Notes: generated from the sequence alone by a model not told the origin. A stretch of DNA of 64,000 nt from Aquabacter cavernae (GCF_003993795.1 NZ_RWKV01000017.1:434001-498000), one strand, 5' to 3'; positions 10,615 through 19,783 are shown, numbered from the stretch's first letter. Program-made: numbers and translations.

Positions 10615-12180
10615 ATGACACGCCCCCTCACCCCGCACATCCCCTCCCCCGCTCTCTCCCGCCGCGCCGTCCTGGCTGCGGGGGCCGGTGCGCTCGCCTT
10701 GGCGGGCGGGTGGGGACGGGCCGTCGCGGCGCCCCTGCTGGCGGTGGAGAGCGTGACCCTCGACGTGAACGGCAAGGCCGCCAAGGTATTCGCCGTGAAC
10801 GGCCCCTCCGGCGAAGGCATCTTCGCGAAGGCGGGGGACCGTCTCTCCGGCGCGCTGCTGAACGGGACGCAGACGCCGCTGGTGATGCACTGGCACGGCC
10901 AGCTTCTGGCCCCGCCGGACCAGGACCGGGCCCGTCCCGGTGGCGGCGAACTGGCGCCCGGCGGCACGGACAGCGTGGACTTCGTGCTCACCCCCGGAAC
11001 ACACTGGATGCACTCCCACACCCTGAGCGAACAGCAATTGCTGGCCGCTCCCCTCGTCACGCGCGAAGCGGATGCGGGAGACGTGCAGGACGTGGTGGTG
11101 ATGCTGCACGATTTCTCCTTCCGCAGCCCGCAGGAGATCCTGGCGGGGCTGGGCGGAGCCGATGCCCACGGCGCCCATGGCGCGGCGGCCGCGCCCGACC
11201 CCCATGCCGGTCACGGGGCCATGGGCCACAGCATGGCCCCCGCGCAAGGCACGCGGAACGCATCGCCCGCACAGGGGATGGCGGGCATGAACCATTCCGG
11301 CCATTCCATGCCGGGCATGGGCGCCATGAGCGGCGGCGCCATGAACCATGGCGCAATGGCGGGCGGGGGCATGACGACCCACGCCAACGATGTCACCTAT
11401 GACGCCTTCCTCGCCAACCGCCGCACCCTCGCGGACCCCGAGGTGGTGCGCGTGGAAAAGGGCGGTCGGGTGCGCCTGCGCATCATCAATGGCGGCACGG
11501 CTACCGCCTTCTTCATCTCCGTGCCCGGCCTCGCGCCGCGTTGCATCGCCGTGGACGGCACGCCTTGCGCGCCGGTGACGGCCGACGCCTTTCCCCTCGC
11601 CCAGGGCCAGCGCATCGACCTCCTGGTGGATGTTCCGGCCGGCGGGGGCGCCTTCCCCGTCCTGGCGCAGGTGGAAGCCTCGGACCAGCGCACGGGCGTC
11701 GTGCTGGCCAGCGCGGGCGCCTCTATCGCCCGGCTCTCGGACAAAGCGGAGCGGGCGCAGGGCCTTGTGGATCTCGCCTTCGAGGCGCGCCTTGCCGCCA
11801 CCCAGCCCCTCGCCCCGCGCAAGGCGGACCGCAGCTTCCCCATCCTGCTGGGAGAGGAGCCGGGCTATCGCTGGACCCTCAATGGGAAAATCTATGGGGA
11901 AGGCGCCCCGTTCGCGGTGCGCCAGGGCGAGCGGGTGGAGATGACCTTCATGAACCCCACCAGCATGAGCCACCCAATGCATCTGCACGGCCATCATTTC
12001 CAGGTGGTGGGCATCGGCGGGCGCAGGCTTTCGGGGGCCATGCGGGACACGGTGGTGGTGCCGCCCCACATGCCCGTGACCATCGCCTTCGATGCGGGGC
12101 CGAAGGGCGAATGGTTCCTGCACTGCCACCACCTCTACCACATGGCCACGGGCATGATGGCGGTGGTGGCGGTGGCTTGA
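10615..12180 (+). CDS. Tat-exported multicopper oxidase with Met/His-rich insert (CopA/CueO-like)
   Basis: 521 residues from ATG 10615 (MTRPLTPH). A twin-arginine signal (SRRAVLAAGAGALALAGG) is followed by three cupredoxin domains. All copper motifs are visible: MHWHG, HWMHSH, HPMHLHGHHF and HCHHLYHMATGM, giving the trinuclear site and a type 1 site with Met as axial ligand. Between domains 1 and 2, about residues 182-258, there is an insert rich in Met, His and Gly (HAGHGAMGHSM, GMNHSGHSMPGM), as in periplasmic copper-tolerance oxidases. Likely oxidises Cu(I) or organic substrates in the periplasm. No copB, copC or copper ATPase is adjacent. The frame is open upstream to 10195, but that part lacks an export signal. 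Confidence 0.9.
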   Translation: MTRPLTPHIPSPALSRRAVLAAGAGALALAGGWGRAVAAPLLAVESVTLDVNGKAAKVFAVNGPSGEGIFAKAGDRLSGALLNGTQTPLVMHWHGQLLAPPDQDRARPGGGELAPGGTDSVDFVLTPGTHWMHSHTLSEQQLLAAPLVTREADAGDVQDVVVMLHDFSFRSPQEILAGLGGADAHGAHGAAAAPDPHAGHGAMGHSMAPAQGTRNASPAQGMAGMNHSGHSMPGMGAMSGGAMNHGAMAGGGMTTHANDVTYDAFLANRRTLADPEVVRVEKGGRVRLRIINGGTATAFFISVPGLAPRCIAVDGTPCAPVTADAFPLAQGQRIDLLVDVPAGGGAFPVLAQVEASDQRTGVVLASAGASIARLSDKAERAQGLVDLAFEARLAATQPLAPRKADRSFPILLGEEPGYRWTLNGKIYGEGAPFAVRQGERVEMTFMNPTSMSHPMHLHGHHFQVVGIGGRRLSGAMRDTVVVPPHMPVTIAFDAGPKGEWFLHCHHLYHMATGMMAVVAVA

Positions 12181-12229
12181 CGCGGCCCCCGCGCCCGCGC
12201 ACCCCTGGGGCGACACAGAAAGGCGCCCC

Positions 12230-12763
12230 GTGACCGATCCCCTCGCCTCGACCTCCGACACGCTGTCCCTTACGGCGCGGCCGCTCACCGCCGCCGCGTT
12301 CGCCCCCTATGGGCAGGTGTTCGCGCCCGGCGCTCCGGCGGTGGTGAATGACGGGCTCGCGGTGCGCCGGGATACCCACCTCGACCTGCCCGTCAGCGAT
12401 CCGCAGGCGCGCCTGTGTCTCTCGGTGTTCGAGGTGGACGTGCGGCCCGCGCCCATCCTGGTGCGCGCGCTGGAATGCCATCCTTATTCCGCGCAGGTCT
12501 TCCTGCCGCTCTCCCCTTGTCGCGCGCTGATCGTGGTGGCGGGAACGCTGGCGGACGGGAACATGGACATGGCCAGCCTTGCCGCCTTCATCGCGGCGCC
12601 CGACCAGGGGCTATGCTACGCGCCGGGCGTCTGGCACCTGGGGCTCACCAGCCTCGACCGGCCCGGCCGCTTCCAGATGGCCACCTGGGTGGGGCCGCTG
12701 CGGGACACTGAGGTGCGCGACCTGCCGGGCGCGGTGCGCATCGACCTTCCGGTGCTCGCCTGA
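12230..12763 (+). CDS. Ureidoglycolate lyase family protein (AllA-like)
   Basis: 177 residues starting at GTG 12230, 49 bp after the multicopper oxidase. The motifs of the ureidoglycolate lyase family are present: LTAAAFAPYGQVF, ALECHPYSAQVFLPL, and YAPGVWHLGL. The enzyme splits ureidoglycolate into glyoxylate and urea in purine (allantoin) catabolism. No allantoinase, allantoicase or urate genes lie in the window, so the link to purines is by family only. The regulator gene at 12773 converges on it. Confidence 0.82.
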   Translation: MTDPLASTSDTLSLTARPLTAAAFAPYGQVFAPGAPAVVNDGLAVRRDTHLDLPVSDPQARLCLSVFEVDVRPAPILVRALECHPYSAQVFLPLSPCRALIVVAGTLADGNMDMASLAAFIAAPDQGLCYAPGVWHLGLTSLDRPGRFQMATWVGPLRDTEVRDLPGAVRIDLPVLA

Positions 12764-12772
12764 GGCTCCGGC

Positions 12773-13822
12773 TCACCCCGTCGCCAGAGCCGCGAAGCGG
12801 CTGCGATAGTCGCCGGGTGTGAGGCCGACGATGCGGTGGAACAGCTTGCGGAAGGCAGCGGCATCCTCATAGCCCACCGCATAGGCGATCTGCTCCACGG
12901 AGCGGCGGGTGAATTCCAGCAATTCGCGCGCCTTGCCGATGCGCAGATGCTGGGCATATTCGGTGGGCTTCATGCCCGTGGCGGCCTTGAAGCGGCGCTG
13001 GAAGGTGCGCTCCTCCATGGCGATGATACCGGCCATCTCGGGCACGCTCACCCCCTTCGCCTCACGCGCCTGAAGCCAGTGCTGCACCTTGAGGATCGGC
13101 TCGTCCCCATGGGTGAGGCGCGGGGCGAAGCGCGAATAGTGGCGCTGCTCGCGGCCTGCGGAATCGATCAGCATGAAGCTGCCCGTCTCCGCCATGACGG
13201 TGGAGCCCAGCAGCCGGTCCACCAGCCGCAGGCCGAGATCGGTCCAGGCCATGAGCCCGCCCGCCGTGACGATGTCGCCGTCCTCCACCACCATCCGGTC
13301 AGTGTCGAGGCGCACGTCCGGAAAGCGGGCGCGGAACGTGTCGGCGAACAGCCAGTGGGTGGTGGCCGGGCGCCCCGACAGGAGCCCCGTGGCCGCCAGC
13401 GCGAAGACGCCGCCGCAATTGGCGGCCAGCGTGGTGCCCTGGGCGTGGCGGTCCAGCAGCCAGCGCGCATAAGGCGCCGCCTCCTCCGCCTCCATGGGGC
13501 CGGTAAGGCGGCCGGGCACCACCAGGACCGCCGGGCCTGACGCGCGCGTCTCGGTGGCGGCGAGTTCGGGATGGGTGTCGTGGGCGCGGCTCCAGTCCCC
13601 GTCGCCCTCCATGCGCCAATGGCTGATGCGCAGGCGCGGGCCGCCGCGCTGGGCGGAGAAATAGCCGGCAATGTCCAGAAGGTCCGTCATGCCGTGGATC
13701 ATGGCGGTCTGGCAGCCCGGATAGAGCACCATGCCCACCTCGGCCTTCGGCATCGCCTGCCCGCCTTCGCCCATCCCAACCCCCATTGTCGGTTTTGGCC
13801 CGCCTAATGTCGGCTCCGCCAA
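12773..13822 (-). CDS. GlxA-family AraC-type transcriptional regulator
   Basis: Up to 349 residues. The N-terminal two thirds is a DJ-1/PfpI (class I glutamine amidotransferase-like) domain, with the nucleophile-elbow region AANCGGVFALAATGLL followed by the TTHW motif. The C-terminal ~100 residues is an AraC double helix-turn-helix (ERTFQRRFKAATGMKPTEYAQHLRIGKARELLE... and VGYEDAAAFRKLF). Starts at 13786 or 13774 (Met within GVGMGEGGQAMPK) would remove a non-conserved leader and widen the promoter gap to the divergent hydrolase. Target genes are unknown; the hydrolase at 13910 or ureidoglycolate lyase are candidates by position. Confidence 0.9.
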   Translation of the reverse strand: MAEPTLGGPKPTMGVGMGEGGQAMPKAEVGMVLYPGCQTAMIHGMTDLLDIAGYFSAQRGGPRLRISHWRMEGDGDWSRAHDTHPELAATETRASGPAVLVVPGRLTGPMEAEEAAPYARWLLDRHAQGTTLAANCGGVFALAATGLLSGRPATTHWLFADTFRARFPDVRLDTDRMVVEDGDIVTAGGLMAWTDLGLRLVDRLLGSTVMAETGSFMLIDSAGREQRHYSRFAPRLTHGDEPILKVQHWLQAREAKGVSVPEMAGIIAMEERTFQRRFKAATGMKPTEYAQHLRIGKARELLEFTRRSVEQIAYAVGYEDAAAFRKLFHRIVGLTPGDYRSRFAALATG

Positions 13823-13860
13823 TCCCGATGATCAGGCAGGCCGCGTAATCCTTCAAGCAT

Positions 13861-13875
13861 GGAACGAACGGTTCC
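13861..13875. promoter_or_regulatory. Short dyad between GlxA-type regulator and hydrolase
   Basis: GGAAC-N5-GTTCC is a perfect 5-bp inverted repeat, 35 bp before the hydrolase ATG and in the divergent promoter gap. It could be an operator; it is short enough to occur by chance. Confidence 0.25.
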
Positions 13876-13909
13876 CCCGGACATCACAAGCACCTGAAGG
13901 ATCACCACA

Positions 13910-14737
13910 ATGGCCACGATCACCACCAAGGACGGCACCCGCATCTTCTTCAAGGACTGGGGCGCGAAGGACGCCCAGCCCATCGTCTTCTCCCATGGCT
14001 GGCCGCTGAGCGCAGACGCCTGGGACGCCCAGATGGTGTTCTTCGCCGCCCACGGCTTCCGCACCATCGCCCATGACCGCCGCAGCCACGGCCGCTCGGA
14101 CCAGGTGTGGGACAACAACAATATGGACCAGTATGCCGACGACCTCGCCGAGCTGATCACCGCGCTCGACCTGAAGGACGCGATCCTGGTGGGCCATTCC
14201 ACGGGCGGCGGCGAAGTCACCCGCTATGTGGGCCGCCACGGCACGGACCGGGTCGCCAAGATCGCCCTCATCGGCGCGGTGCCGCCCCTCATGCTGAAGA
14301 CCGAGGCCAATCCCGGCGGCCTGCCGCTGGAGGTGTTCGACGGCATCCGGAAGGGCACGTTCGATAACCGCTCCCAGTTCTTCAAGGACCTGACCATCCC
14401 CTTCTACGGCTATAACCGGCCGGGCGCGGTGGTGTCCGAGGGCATCCGCGAGGGCTTCTGGCTGCAGGGCATGATGGGCGGCCTGAAGGGCCAGCTCGAC
14501 TCCATCCGCGCCTTCTCGGAAAGCGACTTCCACGCGGACCTCAAGCGCTTCGACAAGCCCACCCTCGTCCTGCATGGCGATGACGACCAGATCGTGCCCA
14601 TCGGCGCCTCGGCGCTGGCCACGGCCAAGCTCGTCCCCCATGCGGAACTCAAGGTCTATGCGGGCGCCGACCACGGCCTCACCCAGACCCACCAGGACCG
14701 CTTCAACGCCGACCTGCTCGCCTTCATCAAGGGCTGA
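13910..14737 (+). CDS. Alpha/beta hydrolase, cofactor-free chloroperoxidase/esterase type
   Basis: 275 residues, the usual length. Oxyanion-hole motif [10 protein letters not shown], nucleophile elbow GHSTGG (Ser97), acid in [10 protein letters not shown] (Asp226) and catalytic His in [10 protein letters not shown] (His255) give a complete triad. The sequence resembles the non-heme 'arylesterase/chloroperoxidase' group, in which haloperoxidase activity is a side reaction of perhydrolysis; the natural substrate is unknown. It is divergent from the GlxA-type regulator and is followed 38 bp later by a small membrane protein, probably co-transcribed. Confidence 0.9.
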   Translation: MATITTKDGTRIFFKDWGAKDAQPIVFSHGWPLSADAWDAQMVFFAAHGFRTIAHDRRSHGRSDQVWDNNNMDQYADDLAELITALDLKDAILVGHSTGGGEVTRYVGRHGTDRVAKIALIGAVPPLMLKTEANPGGLPLEVFDGIRKGTFDNRSQFFKDLTIPFYGYNRPGAVVSEGIREGFWLQGMMGGLKGQLDSIRAFSESDFHADLKRFDKPTLVLHGDDDQIVPIGASALATAKLVPHAELKVYAGADHGLTQTHQDRFNADLLAFIKG

Positions 14738-14775
14738 ACGCGCCGCATGCGGCGATATCTGGAAGGAGATTTCCC

Positions 14776-15261
14776 ATGATCCCCGGGCTTTCCATCGAAA
14801 CCCTGCTGACCGTGCATGTGGCGGTCAGCCTGCTGGGCATCGCCACCGGTCTCGTGGCCATGCCTGCCCTCGCCGCCGGGCGCTGGCTGCCCGGCTGGCA
14901 GGCGGCCTTCCTCATCACCACCGCGCTCACCAGCATCACGGGCTTCCTGTTCCCGTTCAGCGTGGTCACGCCCGCCTTCGTGTTCGGCGTGGTCTCCCTG
15001 GTGCTGCTGGCCGCGGCCCTCGCCGCCCTGCCGGCACGCGGACGCAGCCGCATCGCCACCATCCTCTATGCGGTGACCGCGACGCTGGCGCTGTATCTCA
15101 ATCTGGTGGTGCTGGTGGTGCAGTCCTTCCAGAAGCTGCCCGCGCTCCAGCCGCTGGCGCCCACCCAGAGCGAACCGCCCTTCCTCGCCGCGCAGATCGT
15201 GGTGCTGGTGGCGGCCATCCTGATCGGCTGGTTTTCCGCCCGCCGCCCGCAAATCCGGTGA
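14776..15261 (+). CDS. Small four-helix membrane protein of unknown function
   Basis: 161 residues with four predicted membrane segments (about residues 10-30, 42-62, 68-86 and 95-118) and a fifth hydrophobic stretch near the C-terminus (QIVVLVAAILIGWF). GGAAGGAG-type Shine-Dalgarno (GGAAGGAG at 14761-14768) precedes the ATG. I recognise no characterised family; it resembles conserved alphaproteobacterial membrane proteins. Placement behind the hydrolase suggests one transcript. It ends 10 bp before the convergent permease gene. Confidence 0.75.
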   Translation: MIPGLSIETLLTVHVAVSLLGIATGLVAMPALAAGRWLPGWQAAFLITTALTSITGFLFPFSVVTPAFVFGVVSLVLLAAALAALPARGRSRIATILYAVTATLALYLNLVVLVVQSFQKLPALQPLAPTQSEPPFLAAQIVVLVAAILIGWFSARRPQIR

Positions 15262-15271
15262 GGCGCGGCCC

Positions 15272-16333
15272 TCAGGGCTGCCCAGCCCGCCCCTGATCCT
15301 GCGCGAACAGCGACCACACCGCCACGAACAGCGCGGCGATCAGGGGGCCCACCACGAAGCCGTTCATACCGAACAGCGACAGTCCGCCAAGGGTGGAGAC
15401 GAGCACCACATAGTCCGGCAGCCGCGTCCCCTTCCCCACCAGAGGCGGGCGCAGCAGGTTGTCGATGAGGCTGATGACGAACAGGCCGATGCACAGAAGG
15501 ATGGTGCCCTTCAGATATTGCCCGGTGGCCAGCAGGTAGAGCGCCGCCGGCCCCCAGATGAGGAAGGCGCCCACGGCGGGCACCAAGGAGAGCATGGCCA
15601 TGAGCACCCCCCACAGCAGGGCCGCCTCGATCCCGAGCATCCAGAAGGCGACGCCGCCAATGGCGCCCTGGATCACGGCGATGATCACATTGCCCTTCAC
15701 CGTGGCCTTCATCACGTCGGAGAACTTGCCCAGCAGGTCGTCCGTGTGGCGCGGGCTCAGCGGGCTCGCCTCGCGGATCCGCTGCGCCAGCCCCGTCCCG
15801 TCGCGGAACAGGAAGAACAGCACATAGATCATCACCCCCAGGCTGATGAAGAGCTGGGCGGTCCCCTGGCCGATGCTCAGCGCGCTGGCGGCGACCACCT
15901 GCGACGCCTGCCCCAGCATGGAGGCAAGGCGCGCCTCGATCTGGCGGAACCCGTCCAGGCTGAACGGCGGCAGCAGATCCCGCAGGAATTCCGGCAGGGC
16001 GCCGCGGAAACGATCCGCCATCTGCGCCGGATCGAAGGTGCGGGTGGCGATCTGGTTGTAGAGGGAGGTCGCCTCCTGGGCGAGGGAGGCGAGGATGAAC
16101 GCACCGGGGATCATCACGATGCAGATGCAGGCGAGCACGCTCAGGCCCGCCGCCAGATTGGTCCGCCCGCCCAGCACCCGCACCAGCCAGTTCTGGAGCG
16201 GATTGAACAGGATGGCGAGGATGACCGCCCATAGGAGCGCGCCGTAGAAGGGCACGAGCAGCCAGAAGAAGAGCACCGTCACCAGCACCACCACGGTGAG
16301 GAAGCTCACGGTCTGGAGATTCATGGTGCGCAT
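15272..16333 (-). CDS. AI-2E/YdiK-family membrane permease
   Basis: 353 residues from ATG 16333 (MRTMNLQTV); the frame is open to 16444, but the extra residues are not hydrophobic and not family-like. Hydrophobic helices occupy the first 80 residues, then a soluble region (about 100-160), then at least five more helices with the conserved patterns KGNVIIAVIQGAIGG and a C-terminal DNLLRPPLVG...PDYVVLVSTLGGLSLFGMNGFVVGPLIAAL. The family includes TqsA and sodium/proton antiporters, so autoinducer transport should not be assumed. Confidence 0.88.
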   Translation of the reverse strand: MRTMNLQTVSFLTVVVLVTVLFFWLLVPFYGALLWAVILAILFNPLQNWLVRVLGGRTNLAAGLSVLACICIVMIPGAFILASLAQEATSLYNQIATRTFDPAQMADRFRGALPEFLRDLLPPFSLDGFRQIEARLASMLGQASQVVAASALSIGQGTAQLFISLGVMIYVLFFLFRDGTGLAQRIREASPLSPRHTDDLLGKFSDVMKATVKGNVIIAVIQGAIGGVAFWMLGIEAALLWGVLMAMLSLVPAVGAFLIWGPAALYLLATGQYLKGTILLCIGLFVISLIDNLLRPPLVGKGTRLPDYVVLVSTLGGLSLFGMNGFVVGPLIAALFVAVWSLFAQDQGRAGQP

Positions 16334-16690
16334 GGAATGCCGCCTGCCTTTGCCGTTGCTGCCCGGCGGGAATCGTACCGCGCCCGGCGCTTCACTTCGC
16401 AGCCGCAGCCGCGCGCCTGCAAGCACCATGATGGCCCGCCCCACAGCGAGGCCCCTCTAATTGCCGTGTCGCGGGCAGCGATTTTTCCGCTGCGCAGCAT
16501 AACCATCCGTGATCGGCAGAGCCAAAAAATATAATTGGCGCTTCTTCCTCAAAATTCCTACCGTCACAACCAATGATCGATTGATAAACGGGTGTATCCC
16601 CTATGTCTTTCGAGATCATTTTCAAGATGACGCCTTCGCGCCGGAGCATTCAAAGCCTGGCGAGACAAGATAAGGCGCAACGGAGGGAAC
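16334..16690. promoter_or_regulatory. Divergent promoter region between AI-2E permease and Bug-type protein
   Basis: 357 bp without a gene. The part at 16500-16610 is markedly AT-richer than its surroundings and should hold the promoters. CAAT-N5-ATTG at 16571-16583 is a T-N11-A-like dyad of the kind bound by LysR-type regulators; this is weak on its own. Confidence 0.35.
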
Positions 16691-17698
16691 ATGAACGCCA
16701 TTCACCGCGCCCTGAAACAGGGCCTGACACATGCGGCCGTCGCCATCGCCGCCTGCAGCTTCGCTGCCGGCGCGGCAAGCGCGCAGACCTATCCCGACCG
16801 GCTGGTCACCATCGTCGTGCCCTACGGGCCGGGCGGGGCCACCGACATTGTCGGGCGCACCCTCGCCGACCAGTTGGGCAAGACGCTGAACCAGAGCTTC
16901 GTGGTCATGAACAAGCCCGGCGCGTTCGGGCTGACGGGGATGCAGGACGTGGTGCGCCAGCCGGCGGACGGCTACACGCTGTTCATCGGCAACGTCTCCA
17001 CCAACACGATCACGCCGCTGCTCTTCTCGAAGAAGATGACCTTCAACTATGACGAGTCCATGCGGGTCGTCACGAAGCTGGCGGAAGTGCCCGGAGCGCT
17101 CGTCGCCACCACGGTCAATTTTGAGCCGAAGACCTTCGCCGAACTGGTGGCCTATGCGAAGAAGAATCCCGGCAAGCTGAACTACGCCACCAGCGGCCTC
17201 GGCAGCTATCCTCATTTCGACACCGAGATCCTGAACCGGGCCGCCGGCATCGACGTGGTGCATGTGCCCCTGAAGGGCGGCGCCGCGGAAATGGTGACCA
17301 GCCTCATTTCCGGCGAGACCCAGTACGGCTTCGTCAATGCGGCCACCGCCGAGAGCATGGTGAAGGCCGGCCGCCTGCGTGCCCTGGCCGTTGTCTCGGA
17401 CAAGCGCCTGCCCACCATGCCGGACGTGCCCACCATGGCGGAAATCGGCTTCGCCGATATCGGCACCATGCAGTGGCAGGCGCTCTATGTGCGCGCCGGA
17501 ACTCCGGAACCCATCGTGGATACGCTCTTCAAGGCGGCCACTTCGGTGATGCATTCCGAGCAGTCGGCCAAGATCCTCCAGCCGGCGGGCGTCATCATCT
17601 CCACCTCCAAGTCGCTCGCCGACGCGCAGACCTGGCAGAAGGCCGAGTTCGCCAAGTGGCGGCGCATCGTCACCGACGTGAAGGTGGCGCTGGACTGA
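16691..17698 (+). CDS. Bug-type tripartite tricarboxylate transporter substrate-binding protein (TctC family)
   Basis: 335 residues with a Sec signal (cleavage near AGAASAQTYP) followed by the family hallmark YPDRLVTIVVPYGPGGATDIVGR. Further motifs are VVMNKPGAFGLTGM, VPLKGGAAEMVTSLISGETQYGF and LRALAVVSDKRLP. Such proteins bind carboxylates or other small organic molecules in the periplasm and usually serve TctA/TctB permeases, none of which are in the window. It is followed by two cupin genes and may form part of a small catabolic operon. GGAGG lies 5 bp before the ATG. Confidence 0.9.
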   Translation: MNAIHRALKQGLTHAAVAIAACSFAAGAASAQTYPDRLVTIVVPYGPGGATDIVGRTLADQLGKTLNQSFVVMNKPGAFGLTGMQDVVRQPADGYTLFIGNVSTNTITPLLFSKKMTFNYDESMRVVTKLAEVPGALVATTVNFEPKTFAELVAYAKKNPGKLNYATSGLGSYPHFDTEILNRAAGIDVVHVPLKGGAAEMVTSLISGETQYGFVNAATAESMVKAGRLRALAVVSDKRLPTMPDVPTMAEIGFADIGTMQWQALYVRAGTPEPIVDTLFKAATSVMHSEQSAKILQPAGVIISTSKSLADAQTWQKAEFAKWRRIVTDVKVALD

Positions 17699-17835
17699 TC
17701 CCGGCGCGGCCATGAGCCCGGCTCATGGCCTCACGCCTAGCCCGTGCGGCGATGCCTGACCTGAGCGGCACCGAACCGGAGCCGCCGGCATGGGCGCCGC
17801 TTTTCCGATCCCCACCCCATCTCAAGGAGAAACCG

Positions 17836-18255
17836 ATGGAACAGGCTGTCGCCACCAAGGACACCAGCGCCCGCACGCCCGGCGCCCACCGTGCCCGTGA
17901 CGGAGAATTCGTCTTCGACATGCGCCGCGTGAACGAGATCATGGGCGGCCCCGACTATTCGCCGGTCTATGGCGGATGCGTGGAGGGCGAGCGGATGATC
18001 GTGGCCCTCATGCGGGCCCCCGCGGGCAAGATGGGCGAGCCCCACTCCCACCCCAACGAGCAGTGGATCTTCGTGGTGGAAGGCGAGTTCGAGATGCGCC
18101 TGGAAGGCCAGACCCACAAGGTGGGGCCGGGCCATGTGATCTACATCCCCGCCAACACCGTGCACCAGGGCGGCGCCAGCCCCGGCCAGGATGCGCTGTT
18201 CTTCACCTGCAAGGACAGCTCCCACGGCCTGCACGGCATCAAGTACATCTCCTGA
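17836..18255 (+). CDS. Small cupin-domain protein (first of tandem pair)
   Basis: 139 residues from ATG 17836, preceded by AAGGAGA. A single cupin barrel is clear: motif 1 GEPHSHPNEQWIFVVEGE (His, His, Glu metal ligands) and motif 2 KVGPGHVIYIPANTVHQGG (final His). Such proteins bind a divalent metal and act as dioxygenases, isomerases or lyases; the reaction cannot be told from sequence. It lies 137 bp after the Bug-type protein and 35 bp before a second cupin that shares its layout. Confidence 0.85.
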   Translation: MEQAVATKDTSARTPGAHRARDGEFVFDMRRVNEIMGGPDYSPVYGGCVEGERMIVALMRAPAGKMGEPHSHPNEQWIFVVEGEFEMRLEGQTHKVGPGHVIYIPANTVHQGGASPGQDALFFTCKDSSHGLHGIKYIS

Positions 18256-18290
18256 CGCCTCCGGCGCATTTCCAACCCACGGAGGCTTCC

Positions 18291-18680
18291 ATGCCCTTCT
18301 ACAGCATCGACAACATGGACAATTCCGAGGACACGTTCGGCCCGCCCAAGAAGATGGTGGCCGGCGAGTTCATCAAGATCGGCATCGTCACCTACGGCAT
18401 GGGCGAAGGCCCCGACCCGCATTTCCACCCCAATGAGGAGCAGTTCATCCTCATGCTCTCCGGCAAGGTGAATTTCATCCTCGGCGGCGAGGCGAAGGTG
18501 ATCGGCCAGGGCGACATCGTGCACATTCCGCGCAATGTGGAACACGGCCTGAAAGTGGTGGAAGCGCCCGCCGTGTTCTTCGCCTGCAAGAGCCCCGTGG
18601 GCGACGGAAAATTGAGCCAGGACTACAACCAGGCCAAGGATGTGGCGGGGCTCAAGGCCCGCCTCGCGGAAGTCGTCTGA
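18291..18680 (+). CDS. Small cupin-domain protein (second of tandem pair)
   Basis: 129 residues from ATG 18291, with GGAGG upstream. Cupin motif 1 is GPDPHFHPNEEQFILMLSGK and motif 2 is VIGQGDIVHIPRNVEHG, so the three-His/one-Glu metal site is complete. It resembles the preceding gene in size and motif spacing, which suggests an ancient duplication or a two-subunit enzyme. Transcription ends at a terminator 26 bp downstream. Confidence 0.85.
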   Translation: MPFYSIDNMDNSEDTFGPPKKMVAGEFIKIGIVTYGMGEGPDPHFHPNEEQFILMLSGKVNFILGGEAKVIGQGDIVHIPRNVEHGLKVVEAPAVFFACKSPVGDGKLSQDYNQAKDVAGLKARLAEVV

Positions 18681-18705
18681 CGCGCAGGTTCCCTCGTGTC
18701 CTCCT

Positions 18706-18743
18706 GGCGGTCGGCGGCCTTGCCCGTCGGCCGCCTTTTTTTT
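18706..18743 (+). terminator. Rho-independent terminator after the cupin pair
   Basis: A 10-bp stem (18706-18715 with 18726-18735, two G-U pairs) is followed by eight T residues at 18736-18743. It ends the plus-strand Bug/cupin unit directly against the convergent LysR gene. Confidence 0.8.
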
Positions 18744-18744
18744 G

Positions 18745-19668
18745 TCAGGCGGCCGGTTCGGTCCAGATGGCGTTGATGCGTTCGCTCTCCAGCTTCAGCA
18801 GCGCGCAGAAGGCTTCCGCTGCCGGCGCCAGGGAACGGCGGGCGGGCTCGATCACCACCAGTTCCGTGAACAGCGGCGGATCGCACAAGGGATTGAGCTT
18901 GAAGCGGTCCTGGTTGTTGAGCGGGGTGAACATCACCCCCGGCAGGATGGTGAACCAGTCGCCGTAAAGCACCATGTCGAGGGTGCCGAGCATGGCGTCC
19001 AGCTCCACATAGCGCTGGATGCGGGCCTCGGCGGACACGAAATAGGTGTCGAGGGTGGTGCGCCGCGTGTTCTGCGGCTTGGGCAGCACCACGCGGATGG
19101 GGCCGAGATCCCTGAGGCGGATGGGCACCAGGGGCTCCAGGCGCGATTGCTTGGAGGAGACCAGCACCTCCGGCGTGCGCAGGAAACGCCCCACCTTCAG
19201 GCCCAGCGGATTGGGCAAGGCGGGCACCACCGCGAAGTCCAGCTCGCCCGCCAGCACCTGCCGGGTGAGGATGGCGCTTTCCGCCTCCGTCACATCGACG
19301 ATGATGTTGGGGTTGAGATCGAGGAAGCGCGAGAGCGCGGGCGCGATGGCCCGGCGGATCAAGGTGGGGGGAATGCCCACGCGGATCTCGCCGGAAAAGC
19401 CCTCGTCGTAGGCATGCAGGGCGGTTTCGGCTTCCTGATGGACGCGCAGAATGTCCAGGCATTTGCGGTAATAGCCGTCGCCCGCGGGCGTGGGGCTCAC
19501 GCTGGAGGCGCCGCGAATGAACAGGCGGACCCCCGATCCCTCCTCCAGCTTGCGGATATGCTGGGATACCCCCGACTGGGTGGCGTTCTCGCGCTTGGCG
19601 GCAGCCGTGAAGGAGCGTTCCTCATAGGCCGCCACAAACAGGCGGATGCCCCGCAGGCTATCCGACAC
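18745..19668 (-). CDS. LysR-family transcriptional regulator
   Basis: 307 residues. N-terminal winged helix-turn-helix (FVAAYEERSFTAAAKRENATQSGVSQHIRKLEEGSGVRLFIRG) and a type 2 periplasmic-binding effector domain with the usual GEIRVGIPPTL start. It is convergent with the Bug/cupin genes and may regulate them; the spacing gives no proof. The gene is followed upstream by another LysR gene on the same strand. Confidence 0.93.
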   Translation of the reverse strand: MSDSLRGIRLFVAAYEERSFTAAAKRENATQSGVSQHIRKLEEGSGVRLFIRGASSVSPTPAGDGYYRKCLDILRVHQEAETALHAYDEGFSGEIRVGIPPTLIRRAIAPALSRFLDLNPNIIVDVTEAESAILTRQVLAGELDFAVVPALPNPLGLKVGRFLRTPEVLVSSKQSRLEPLVPIRLRDLGPIRVVLPKPQNTRRTTLDTYFVSAEARIQRYVELDAMLGTLDMVLYGDWFTILPGVMFTPLNNQDRFKLNPLCDPPLFTELVVIEPARRSLAPAAEAFCALLKLESERINAIWTEPAA

Positions 19669-19783
19669 CGACCCCTCCGTTCCTGCCTCCGAGGCGCTGC
19701 GGCCCCAAGGCTCTGGCTCCCTGATTCCGGCATCTTTCCGCAGAACGGCGCCGGGCGCCAGAAGGGGAGAGGAGAGGCAGGCG

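Noticed and set aside
15272-16333. Quorum-sensing AI-2 exporter
   Set aside because: The family name is historical; no luxS or lsr genes are present and members include ion antiporters.
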